Assembly: GCA_029465975.1 (NCBI GenBank)
Contig: CM055728.1
Coordinates: 20,579,133-20,643,132 of the forward strand
Source of the DNA: Dallia pectoralis
Taxonomy: Eukaryota; Chordata; Actinopteri; Esociformes; Umbridae
DNA: 64,000 bases
Direction of reading: 5' to 3'
Part shown: in pieces, positions 35,302-45,880 of the stretch
Numbering within the stretch: the first letter of the stretch is position 1
Layout: every line of letters starts with the position of its first letter
Made by a program: the position numbers and the translations under genes
The notes under the pieces: generated by a model
Told to the model about the DNA's origin: nothing
What the model saw: only the letters and a program-made list of their open reading frames with translations
Databases searched by the model: none

Positions 35302-38300
35302 TTAGTCTACAAAGTCTTCTTCTTGCTCTGCCTGTTCCCCCACAGAATGGTTCTCAATTGACATCACTCGAGAGTCCTCAAACCTCTCCTCTTCATCATC
35401 CTCCTCTACATCCTCATAATCATCCTCTCCCTCCCGTTCATACACCTCCTCCTGGTTTCCTTTTCTCCCTTTACTGTGTCCCCTCCTCATCCTCCTCCTC
35501 GTGACTCTGGTGTCCGTCTCATCCTTCTCCACATCAGCCCCTGCCATGGGACATTTGTGGTCTCTGTAGTACCTCTGTCGGGTGAAGCCCTTATTGCAGG
35601 TGGAACAGCGGAAACGATAGTTGTCTGTGTGTGAGCGTTGGTGCTCAAGCATGTGGGCTCTCCTACTGAACGCTTTCTGGCAGTACCCACATTTATAGGG
35701 CTTGATACCTTCGGACAATAGACAAAATAACACCTCTCAATTATTGTTTTTAATTCTCACTTCATACTTCAAGAGCTGCAACAAAGACCATTATGTTTTC
35801 AGCTGTGACTGGCATATTAATTATTTGTGACAACAGACCGAAAGCACTTACCAGAATGAGATAATATGTGTGCCTTAAGCTTGTCCGGTCGGTTAAACTC
35901 TTTAGTGCAGCCAACATGTGTCCTGAAAGCAACAATTCAAAACAACTCTATTTTATATTGATGAAAATGTTTGCTGACCTTTTTTGGATTGTTTTGTGAT
36001 TTGTTTCCAAATAGCCTCACAGACAATCTGTTAGGATAATTGGAGGTACACTCACCTAAATGGACATTTGTATTTCTTAAATGGCTCATGAATGAGCATG
36101 TGCCGCTTGACCTTGTCTTTCCTGTTGAACATCGCCTCACAAACAGAGCATTTGTAAGGCTTTTCTCCTGCAATATAATAAACAGTGTTGTCATAAGCGA
36201 AACAGGACAAATTGAAATGTGAACCGCTCTCCCATAATTAGTTAACATGTCTTTCTGCATGCCTGACCTGAGTGGATACGAGTGTGCAGTTTGAGGTAGT
36301 GCTCGGTTTTGAAAAACTTCTTACAGATCTGACATCTGAACCGCCCCCCAACGCCGTGTGTGGGCAGATGCCGACGGAAATACCTCTCACAGGGAAACAC
36401 CTGACAAAATACCAGACTTTCCTTAGGCACGCTTTAAGGCTTCCCTGTATGCAATAAGAAAGCAGATCCTAAAAACATATTTGAGTAACATGTTTTTGAG
36501 AGTACCTTTTGGCAATGTGGGCAGGGGAAGTTATGCGAAGCAGTTAACAAATGTTGCTCCAAGGCCTCTTGTGTGGAGTACCGGCTTTGGCATTTCATGC
36601 ACCTGAGTATGACAGAAAGACAGGTGGAACCACAAAAGCTGGTGTCAAACTAAATAGAAATCTACTATCAGACGTGGGTAATGTACATCATTTTCACACA
36701 TGTCTTAATAGCTTGTATTCCCACCAGTCTCATCGAAATGTGAGCCGGCCCTTTAGGAATTATTATGGCCTAGTTGGAAAAGTACAGATTGTGAAGCGGA
36801 CCTGTAGAACGTGGTTTCCTTGCGTTGATTTTGTTGAGGACAGAAGCAGTGGGAATACTGGTGCACCCCCAGCTCAAACAGTGAGGGGAACACCTTACTG
36901 CACAGGTGGCAGCGATAGGTCAGCTGCTCCTGGTGTGTCCGGATATGCTCCAAAAACAGATCCAGCTTCTGGAACGTCTGGGAACAGGACTTCACCACAC
37001 ACTTATATACCTAGAACACAGCAGGTAGGAACATTTGTACGAGAAGGTGTTGTGGACAGAGTTCAGAGACAGACAAGCTCTAATGACAATACGCATGTTA
37101 AATATTAGTGATGTATTCATAGATGTGATTGTGCTTCATTAATGTTCTGGTTAGATCCGTCCTGCAGACCCTGTAGATTTACCTGTTCCCCCTTGTGCTG
37201 GGTCATGTGAGATTTGAGCTGGAAGTAGGTGCTGAACTTGCCGTCACAGAATTGGCACTGGTAAGAGCTGTCGATCAGTATGATCTGTTTGCTCGGAGGC
37301 TGCTGGCTGCACTGCTTGGCCTCTTCATCACCCAGCCTGTCTACATCTGTCTGAGAGTCACAGTCTCTCTCCTCAGGCTCGTCTGACGCTTCAGAGAAAA
37401 CATTCAGCACACAATCTGGATTTACAATACATACGTAAGTCCTTCGGAACAAAACATACTGAAATGCCTTTGGATGTTTTACTTCCTGATGTTCTCAAAT
37501 GGTTTTGGTGGTCAATAAAGAAACACAAATGATTTAACAGTGATATGATCACCTGGTGGCTGTTCATCTTCCTCCTCATCATGCTGTTGTTCTTCCTCCT
37601 GTTCCACCTCATCTGCACACAGTGGGACCACTTTGACTGTGATGGGCAGCCTGGACACTGTGCTGGCCACTCCGGAGGGCCACACTTTGTGCGTCTGCAT
37701 GTGCTTCTTCACGTTAGACTTCTGGGCAAAGGCCCGACCGCACACAATGCACTGGAAAGGCTTCTCCCCCGTATGACTGTAGAGATACATGACATATCTT
37801 ATCCTGGGTGGACTTTATTCATATGGATCTGTTCTGTGCATTGGCTTGATTTGTTTAATTTACCTTCTGATATGTTGCTGGAGATCAAAGTTTTTGGAGA
37901 AGACCTTGTCACAGAAGTTGCACAATAGCTTCTGGGACTTTCCTTTCATCTGTTGCACTGAAAAGGAACAACAAAGTTATTTTTAATTTTAGGTTTTTGT
38001 GCACAGCATATTTACAGTTGCATGAAAAGGCATCTTATTCCATCAGGAAAATAACACTGAAAGTTATCAGCTCTTCAACCACAAGTTATTTTAGATTAGG
38101 TGAATTGATCAAATGAAATCATTGGCTTTCTTAATTAAATACATTCTACTTACACTTTTCATGTGTAAAAACCAAATGCCTCCATACCCAATAACTGGTG
38201 GTCCCCCTTCTATGACTGAAGCTTCATGGTAATCAAATGGTGGTGGATGAATTTTGGCCCACTCCTCCATGTAGCGTTTGTTTTACTAATGATGTGTACG

Positions 38301-40476
38301 TTTCTGCCACAACATCTTAATTAGTTTTTCGGTCTAAACATTGACTAGGCCAAAAGGGCACTTGGGTCATACAGCAAGATATCCAATACACGCAAGCCAG
38401 TCTACATTAGATTAGTCGAAAAGGTACAGATTTAACATTACACCCAGATAAATGGCTATAACAATGACGTAAACAAGGAACTGTATATTTGTAAGGACCA
38501 ATAACATACCCTCTGCTCCCTCTTGACCTTTCTTGCCATTTCTGGGTCTTTTAGGAATTATCATTTTGTCAAAATCCCCAAGTTCATTTAAGTTAGCGGT
38601 GATGCTGCACGTTTTGGTTTTGGTGCCTTGCTTCCCAGGGCTGTATATTGGAGGAGTGTTGAAAGACTGGCTCTCCACACACTGACTGGGGACCTGGGGG
38701 AATAAAGAATACATTTGAAAAAAACATCCAAAACATCAGTTATTTACTGGTCCAAACTCTTCAAAAATATCCCCAAACACTGCTGTAAATATGCGAGACT
38801 GAAATGTTTTATACTACTCATTATCTGAAAAAACTCACCTGAACAGATTGAAATGGTTGTAAACCCATTGTGTGGATCTCAGCATTCCCACTCCCTGACA
38901 TATGGGACATGGTGCTGTAGACCTGGACCACTGAGTTGCTGATACTGGATGGCACCTGGGAGGACAGAGCCTGAGACTGTCCAGGTGAGAGAGCGTGGGA
39001 GGACTGCTGATGGTGCTGTAGGTAAGATGCACCAGTGTGCATACTCAGATTACTCTAAAAAAAGGTTGAAAAACGTGGTAAATAAAGCATGAAGGCGTAT
39101 AAATACTAAGAATGGCTTTACTGAACAACAAACAAAAAGAGTTTTACCTGAATAGGTGACTGCATGGCTGCCATGGGTTGGTCAATGGATGTGAAGGCGG
39201 AGATGGCAGACATCAGGACCTCGTCGCTCACTAAAACATTGCCCTGGACCAGTGTGTGAGTAAGAGGAGATGGAGGCACGGTGATGTATGCGGATACCTG
39301 TGTGTGTGATGGATGGATGAGGACGGCAAAACAAATAAAGGCAGCATCATTGCATTAACATTGACGTTAAATATTGTTCTGTTGTACGTACGCTATGATA
39401 CATCTACCTCCGGGTCCATACAAAAATTTGCAGGAGACGAGTAACTCATTTTTCTTTCCAGAATCATATAGTGCAGTAAGATAAGAGTAAAGTCATGACA
39501 AACAGCTAGAAATTAAAACCATCCTTGATAGGCCAGTAGTTTAGTACCCACCTGTCTGTTGGTGGGCGTATGTGGTACTGAGCTAATTGAGGGCACAGGC
39601 GTGTAGGCGTTACTAGATGCAAGCGATACTGTAGACAAGGAAGGTGCATTGGATTGGCACTGCTCTCTCTTGTGGATCACAAAGGCCGGTAAGGAATTAA
39701 ACTGTTTCTTGCACTTCCCACAAAGAAAGACGTCTTCATCATCTGAAGAAAAACAGTTGAGGACATTTCAATTACTGTTTCAACCATTAGAGATGCTAAA
39801 CCACCCTTGATTTGGGTTACTGTAGAACCTAGCATCCTATGATCAACACATCAAAAGTTGCAAACAGAGAGAAGTGGAGAAAAGCACACACCCATTGACT
39901 GAATGGTGGATGAGCCTGACACGTTCTGGTTGTTTGGGTCCGAGACTCCTCCCTGGCCATCTAATAGAGACTGGACAGCCAGGACCGTCTGGTTGTCCAT
40001 CCCTGGAAGAGAACAACAGATGGTAAAGTTTGACCAGGGGAAATGACAGATGTTAAGTGCGACATAAACAAACACAATACGTGACAGGATTGGTGCGCCA
40101 CCTGAGTTCCGACAATAAGCCATGTTCCCAGCTGCGTTAGCTAGCTGCCCACTTAGCTTAAGCGAAAATACAAGACATTTTCAAACACTAACCAAGCGAA
40201 AGACATCTAAGGCTAATAGAAATGCATTAACAAACACGTTCAAATAACAAGTGCTATGCATGATTATCAAAATGCACATACAAATGATATAGCTACATTT
40301 GGTACTAATCACTGGGCATGATCACAGCACAGTTGCTCAACTGCACGTCCTAGACAACCTAAACGTTTCGAGAAAACGTTGTCCTACAAAACGTTAAGTA
40401 TATGGTACTAATATAAAAGGGTGAATCGGATCTATCAATCGATACCTTCCAGGACTTCAAATATAGCTTGCGCCAT
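35302..40476 (-). CDS. ZNF341: ZNF341, multi-C2H2 zinc-finger transcription factor
   Basis: Complete gene, 811 codons on the minus strand. Coding exons from the start: 40476-40446, 40002-39892, 39742-39552, 39297-39148, 39054-38839, 38693-38510, 37957-37864, 37776-37553, 37388-37183, 37010-36802, 36602-36506, 36400-36268, 36167-36056, 35922-35852, 35708-35302; all phases close. The N-terminus MAQAIFEVLEGMDNQTVLAV, an N-terminal CCHC-like finger (FLCGKCKKQFNSLPAFVIHK), a low-complexity linker (residues about 110-300), then about 12 classical fingers in two groups (from about 305 and about 440), and a last degenerate finger ending DHKC. The tail is acidic (YEDVEEDDEEERFED). Human ZNF341 has the same layout and about 850 residues. 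The human protein activates STAT3 and STAT1 transcription, and its loss causes a hyper-IgE-like immunodeficiency; a nuclear DNA-binding role is inferred here by orthology. Convergent with ITCH, divergent from E2F1. Confidence 0.95.
38010..38365. mobile_element. Probable decayed Tc1-like element in ZNF341 intron
   Basis: TACAGTTGCATGAAAAGGCA at the left edge, then AATAACTGGTGGTCCCCCTT, GAATTTTGGCCCACTCCTCC and TTGACTAGGCCA are blocks of a common fish Tc1-type element read antisense to its transposase (the last three derive from the coding part). Heavily diverged; limits approximate. Confidence 0.5.
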
Positions 40477-40480
40477 CTTG
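40465..40480 (-). promoter_or_regulatory. ZNF341: TISU/YY1-like element over the ZNF341 start codon
   Basis: The start context on the minus strand is CAAGATGGCGCA, 11 of 12 bases fitting the TISU consensus SAASATGGCGGC. That motif combines a YY1-type core with the initiation codon in genes with very short leaders. It suggests transcription starts only a few to about 30 nt upstream of 40,476. Confidence 0.55.
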
Positions 40481-41029
40481 TAGTCCTTCTGTGTGTATGC
40501 GCTCGATTAACAAGTCTGCATTGGGGATCACGCCTGGTCGGCGTGCCCTCCGCTCAACAGTTGGGGATGTGTTCAGCCCAGAGCCATAGAGAGAAATGGC
40601 TCTGGTTCTTTGGCTCTGGTTCAGCCCAACGAACAAAACGATTATTTGTGAAACGAACCTATAGATCACTACTGATACAAAACAAAAACTGACTATGATT
40701 ATACGTTTTTTACTTTTTTCTTTGCAAATTTTTTAAGAACAGTATACTTTCTATTATTACTGGACTGTGTGTTGTACCATCAAGCATAAAATGAATTCAC
40801 TGTCCAATTGAATACAATGGTATAGCAATGCCTAAAATGTAGATGTGCTATATTGTTTAAACATATGCCTTCTCACTTTGTCTTCATTATTCTAGTCATG
40901 TTCCAAAGTCATAACGAAAGACGAGATATTCAACGTTTTGTGGAAACGTTTTGACCAGTATAAATATCTATCTAACGTTTACGCCACTGAACGCATATAT
41001 GGCATCGCAGAGAGTGACATCGAATCGAG

Positions 41030-41140
41030 CCAATAACAAGCCAGGGAAATGCGGATGTATGAGGGGCGAATTTGCTCAACCAATTAAACTGGTGTTTTTC
41101 TCGCACGTGCTTGTTTCGCGGCAAATATTTGGCGCGTAAA
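41030..41140 (+). promoter_or_regulatory. E2F1: E2F1 promoter: two CCAAT boxes, E-box, paired E2F sites
   Basis: CCAAT at 41,030-41,034 and 41,080-41,084 (50 bp apart), CACGTG at 41,104-41,109, then two E2F sites: TTTCGCGGCAAA at 41,114-41,125 and TTTGGCGCG at 41,128-41,136, followed by TAAAC. From memory, the human E2F1 promoter has the same two sites in the same order with a slightly longer spacer. They mediate cell-cycle repression by E2F-pocket protein complexes and E2F1 autoregulation. The start site is expected within about 100 bp downstream. The region is also the start of the ZNF341-E2F1 divergent interval (40,477-42,337). Confidence 0.8.
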
Positions 41141-42337
41141 CCTCAACCTTCGTTCTGATCAGCTGGGACAATAACAACAATGATTCCGTGTCTCAGATTA
41201 TAACTTTTCCTCACGGCTTCAGTGTTTGTGTTTACGGAGTGGACTATTCGGATTCGCACATCGACTATGTTGATTTTATTTGTGGCATATTTGTATTATT
41301 TCTGTATTGTGGGATTGCTTCCTGGATGTTCAGACCATAACGAAGCAAGGGTTCAACAACAGAGTTTGCACTCTAGGTGGTTACAGTAGTACTGTTAGCT
41401 AGCTGACGTTTGATGGATGAATAGCTAGCATGCTAACTACCCCTAATTTACTGTGCCAGTTGAAAGCATGCATAGGTCATATAAATCCTATTAATGTCTA
41501 ATGTAAACTAGACGTTGAGGTTCTGCAACTTTTCGTGGGAGTACAAAGTGTTTTAAAACTAACTTTATGGTCATTATTTTGTAGCTACGCTTCTTTAGCT
41601 ACTTAGGATTTGCTTTCATGTAACCAAACCTTTTGAACCTAAACGAAAACAACTCGTTCTTTGCTAGCAAAACTAGCTATTTAGCTAACTAGCAAGGATT
41701 ATAACACATGTGGGATATTATTCAGGTAACTCAGCAGATTATGAGGTACGTTTTGCATTATAAACTGTTTCAAACTAACCTTTTTTCAGTCGACTAACGT
41801 ACGCATATAGCAATTGACAGAGGAGATTAGCTTTTAGGTATGGTCAGGCCTAACCACCCAGTCATTGGCAAAATGAAAACAAAAGCTACGTAACTTATGC
41901 ATGTTTGGAAGACATTTAGCACGCTAACCTGCGCGTTTTTACATGTTTACTACACAATTGTAAACTGTTAATATCCAATCAGTGTTGTAATGCCTTATAA
42001 CGTCTGGCAGGTAATTCTATAATCGGCTATTGACTAATGTACAGAATGCTCAACCACCTCTTATAACGTTATTTTATTATTATTTATTGACGGCTAATTG
42101 TTAAGAAATATTTCTTATATTTGGTCCTACGTTTATTTTAAATCTGCGTTAATTTTCAGTATTCATAGTCAACAAACTAATGTTGATATTAGTATGCGTA
42201 ACCTCGGTAACTGTAAGCCTACTTTCCCAGTACGTTTGCATTGCTATTCACATACATAAGAGATGGTGGGTTTCAGAAGGTAGAGGTTGTACCAATCAGC
42301 GACTTCAATTCTGCCCCCAAAATACTATATAGGGGCA
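41141..42337 (+). other. E2F1: E2F1 5' leader/intron region
   Basis: Between the promoter module and the ATG at 42,338 lie 1.2 kb without coding potential. A non-coding first exon plus an intron is likely, with a possible acceptor CTATATAG|GGGCAATG at about 42,332, but I cannot fix the donor. An open frame continues upstream of the ATG to 42,287 but has no ATG there. Confidence 0.4.
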
Positions 42338-44415
42338 ATGTCAGAGACACTCGTATCAGGTCAGACGTCAGAGGATCTATTGACAGACTTTGAAACAATT
42401 TTAAATGCTGGGAATGTTGACCTATCCGAGGGACACCAGATAGTGATAATCTCTACCCCAAGCAATGTGGGCTTCAACTCCACTGTCACCAGTACCATTG
42501 GAGAGACTCTGCGGTTTGTCACGCCCCAAGGCCCAGATGTGGTCCTGGACCAGCGACGGCCAACTCTTGGACGACCTCCGGTTGGTAACTTACTACTTAC
42601 TGTATGGGTGCTTAATATGGGTTGAATGTATGTGATGGGGTGTACAAAGAATGTTTGTGTTAGATTAGTTATCCTAGTATTTTTACTAACATATTGCACA
42701 CACACACACACACACACACAAATATATACACTGTGTTTCAGGTGAAGAGGAAGCTGGACTTGGACAGTGATCATCAGTATGTTAGTACCTCCCGCCCCCC
42801 TTCCCTTGGGAGAGCTCCAACATCCACGCCAGCACCACCCAGAGGTTTTATTCTCAATGATATTAGAGCTGTTCTTCATGTAATATTCGCTTGTAATATT
42901 TATCATCTTGGTCCGAAGGCAATACATGCAATTGTTTACTTTTCTTCTCAGTTCCTAAGCCTTCGTCAGAGAAGTCACGCTATGACACTTCTCTTAACTT
43001 GACCACCAAGCGTTTCTTGGACCTGCTTGCTCAGTCACCTGACGGGGTGGTGGACCTGAACTGGGCCTCGCAGGTTTTGGAAGTGCAGAAAAGACGCATC
43101 TATGACATCACTAATGTCCTGGAGGGCATCCAGCTCATCTCCAAGAAATCAAAGAACAACATTCAATGGCTGTGAGAACTCGTACACTTCACACACAGTA
43201 TTAACATTGTAATTAACATTACTTATTCTACATGAAGGCTATTGATATTAGAAACAGTTTCCCTACAATCGTGACTGAGGAAATTCTGTTCGTTACAGGG
43301 GGAACCGCATTGATGGGGCATCAGTTTCTCTTTACCAGAACCTAAAGAAAGAGGTTTCAGAGTTGACCGAGGCGGAAGAGAAACTAGATGAGCTCATAAC
43401 GAAGTGTAACCTCCAGCTCAGACTCCTCACAGAGGATACTCAGAACAAGAAATATCCTTTGTGGCCTGTCTGTCTCTATTTTTCTGTTTGCTTTTTGTAT
43501 TAACTCTATGGCTGTATCAGCGGTATTCTTTTCTTTAACATCTTTGCAAGCTGGGTTATGTCAAGTGCCAGGATCTGCGGAAGTCTTTTGACTCTCCTGA
43601 CCAGCTTGTGATGGTGATCAGAGCTCCCCCGGAGACCCAGATGCAAGTTTCAGAGCCCAGTGAGGTATGTTGGAAGTTAATAGAGCAATGGACACTTGAT
43701 TATTACTTTTCCTAACCAAATATGGTATTCCCCACTTAATGTAGTTTACAGTTAATGTGTAACTGGATTTGTGTTTTGTTTAAATAAATGATTCCTTTTC
43801 TTCTGGCAGGGCTATCAGGTCTCTCTTAAAAGCACTCATGGTCCCATCGACGTGTTCCTGTGTCCAGAGAACAGTTCTGGTGTCTGTAGCCCAGAGACTG
43901 GTATCAGCCCCTCTAAAGCGACGGATCAGCCAACGCCCCAGCCTGCAGAATTACCACAGTGCATCTCCACACAGGAAATAGTGTCATCAACAGCTGTTTC
44001 CCAACAGAGCTCCTCCCCCTTTCCATTATGTCGTGAAGCGGGTGAGTACTGTGACAGTCACGCTTTGCACGTCAGAAATGTCTATGGTTTGTCCAAATGC
44101 ATTAGAAATAGCTTCACCTTTCTCCTGCACAGTGGGTATTTGCCGCAGGTTACTAAATGTGTAAACCTTTGTCTCTCAGAAGCATTCCTGGAAAGTGACC
44201 CGTTCCCCAACCTTGGAGTGCTGCCGGACTTTGAACTTTCACCTCTGTCGTCTTCTGACTTCCTGGTTGGACAGTGTTCTGAAATCCCTATGGACGGCTT
44301 CATAAACCTGTCCCCTCCACAAAGCCACGACTACCACTTTGGTCTGGAGGAGACTGAAGGCATCAGCGAATTATTTGACTGTGACTTTGGGGACCTCACC
44401 CCGTTGGAGTTTTGA
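42338..44415 (+). CDS. E2F1: E2F1 transcription factor
   Basis: Complete, 433 codons. Coding exons: 42338-42580, 42742-42844, 42952-43171, 43299-43451, 43550-43664, 43810-44041, 44180-44415. E2F1 with a DP partner binds TTTSGCGC sites and drives G1/S genes; pRB masks its activation domain. Visible parts: N-terminus MSETLVSGQTSEDLLTDFET, a cyclin A-binding-type stretch RPPVKRKLDLD (about 78-89), a winged-helix DNA-binding domain (about 120-190) with RRIYDITNVLEGIQLI, then leucine-rich coiled coil and marked box (about 190-290, CQDLRKSF, VMVIRAPPETQM, GPIDVFLCPE). The C-terminal activation and pRB-binding motif is YHFGLEETEGISELFDCDFG (about 405-424), ending TPLEF. Length matches human (437). 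The intron between exons 4 and 5 is U12-like. The first exon ends before a weaker GTTGGT donor. Confidence 0.95.
42696..42720. repeat. (CA)n microsatellite in E2F1 intron
   Basis: About 12 CA units directly upstream of the acceptor at 42,740/42,741. Confidence 0.9.
43452..43549 (+). other. E2F1: U12-type (minor spliceosome) intron in E2F1
   Basis: The intron starts ATATCCTTT (43,452-43,460), the exact U12-type AT-AC donor consensus. TTCTTTAAC (43,531-43,539) is one base off the U12 branch-site consensus TTCCTTAAC, and sits 11 nt before the junction. Only 98 nt long. Keeping the E2F1 frame (TQNKK then LGYVKCQDL) requires the intron to end ...TTGCAA at 43,549, i.e. AT-AA rather than AT-AC or AT-AG. 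E2F family genes are known to carry U12-type introns (recalled, not checked). Confidence 0.75.
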
Positions 44416-44720
44416 GGTTGGGGTTGAGAATTGTACTGCAGACAATACTAGCACTTACGCAATTCAGTAAGACATTAGCTTTAGACGGCCATTTTATTTA
44501 TATACAATGTTTTTGTATGGAGATTGATTATTTTTGGGATACTGACTTGTGATTATCAGCTGGAATATTAGCACTTAAAGCTGATACTGAATTTGTTATA
44601 TTAGGCATTTTAGCCACAGTCTCAGGTGTCAGGATCTGTCAGATCTTTACAGGAAGTCTAGGGTTTCATGGGGATTTTAATAAGTCATACAGTATGTTTG
44701 CCAATAATGTTGGCGTTATA
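44416..44720 (+). other. E2F1: E2F1 3' UTR start
   Basis: Begins after the TGA at 44,413-44,415. There is no AATAAA before the Tc1 element at 44,721; candidate AATAAA signals occur only far downstream (about 47,068 and 47,117). The mature 3' UTR either uses a variant signal or reads through the transposon. End not determined. Confidence 0.45.
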
Positions 44721-45880
44721 CACTCACCTAAAGGATTATTAGGGACACCATACTAATACTGTTTTTGACCCCCTTTCACCTTCAGAACTGCTTTAATTCT
44801 ACGTGACATTGATTCAACAAAGTGCTGAAAGCATTCTTTAGAAATGTTGGACCATATTGATAGTATAACATCTTGCAGTTGATGGAGATTTGTGGGATGC
44901 ACATCCAGGGCACGAAGCTCCCGTTCCACCACATCCCAAAGGTGCTCTATTGGGTTGAGATCTGGTGACCGTGGGGGGCATTTCAGTACAGTGAACTCAT
45001 TGTCATGTTCAAGAAACCAGTTTAAAATGATTTGAGCTTTGTGACATGGTGCATAATCCTGCCATCAGAAGATGGGTACATGGTGGTCATAAAGGGATGG
45101 ACATGGTCAGAAACAATGCTCAGGTAGGCTGTGGCATTTAAACAATGCTTAATTGGCACTAAGGGGCCTGAAGTGTGCCAAGAAAACATCCCCCACACCA
45201 TTACACCACCACCACCAGCCTGCACAGTGGTATCAAGGCATGATGGATCCATGTTCTCATTCTGTTTATGGCAAATTCTGACTCCATCTGAATGTCTCAA
45301 CAGAAATCGAGACTCATCAGACCAGGCAACATTTTTCCAGTCTTCAACTGTCCAATTTTGGTGATCTCAAATTGTAGCCTCTTTTCCCTATTTCTAGTGG
45401 AGATGAGTGGTACTCGGTGGTGTCTTCTGCTGTTGTAGCCCATCTGCCTCAAGGTTGTGCATGTTGTGGCTTCACAAATGCTTTGCTGCATACCTCGGTT
45501 GTAACGAGTGGTTATTCCAGTCAAAGTTGCTCTTCTATCAGCTTGAATCAGTCGGCCCTTTCTCCTCTGACCTCTAGCATCAACAAGGCATTTTCACCCA
45601 CAGGACTGCCGCATACTGGGAGTGTGAAAATCCAAGTAACTGAGCAGATTGTGAAATACTCAGACCGGCCTGTTTGGCACCAACAACCATGCCACGCTCA
45701 AAATTGCTTAAATCACCTTTCTTTCCCATTCTGACACTCAGTTTGGAGTTCAGCAGATTGTCTTAACCAGGACCACGCTCCTAAATGCATTGAAGCAACT
45801 GCCATGTGATTGGTTGCTTAGATAATTGCATTAATGAGAAATGGAACAGGTGTTCCTAATATTCCTTAGGTGAGTGTATA
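44719..45880 (-). mobile_element. Near full-length Tc1-like transposon, inactivated
   Basis: Inverted ends CACTCACCTAAAGGATTATT (44,721) and AATATTCCTTAGGTGAGTG (ending 45,876), flanked by TATA, give a 1,156-bp Tc1/mariner-type element with TA target. The minus strand carries the transposase in pieces: part of the paired-type DNA-binding domain and linker (about 45,524-45,300) and a catalytic-domain piece with VMVWGMFSW (about 45,210). Near the 3' side (about 44,935-45,015) FLEHDNEFTVLK and SPDLNPIEHLWD-type DE motifs are readable. Stops and frameshifts between these blocks make it non-functional. Confidence 0.9.

Noticed and set aside
36551..37108. 185-codon plus-strand frame
   Set aside because: Antisense to ZNF341 finger exons; no conserved features of its own.
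42287..42337. Upstream extension of the E2F1 frame
   Set aside because: Starts with TTG, not ATG; the first ATG is 42,338 and matches the E2F1 N-terminus.
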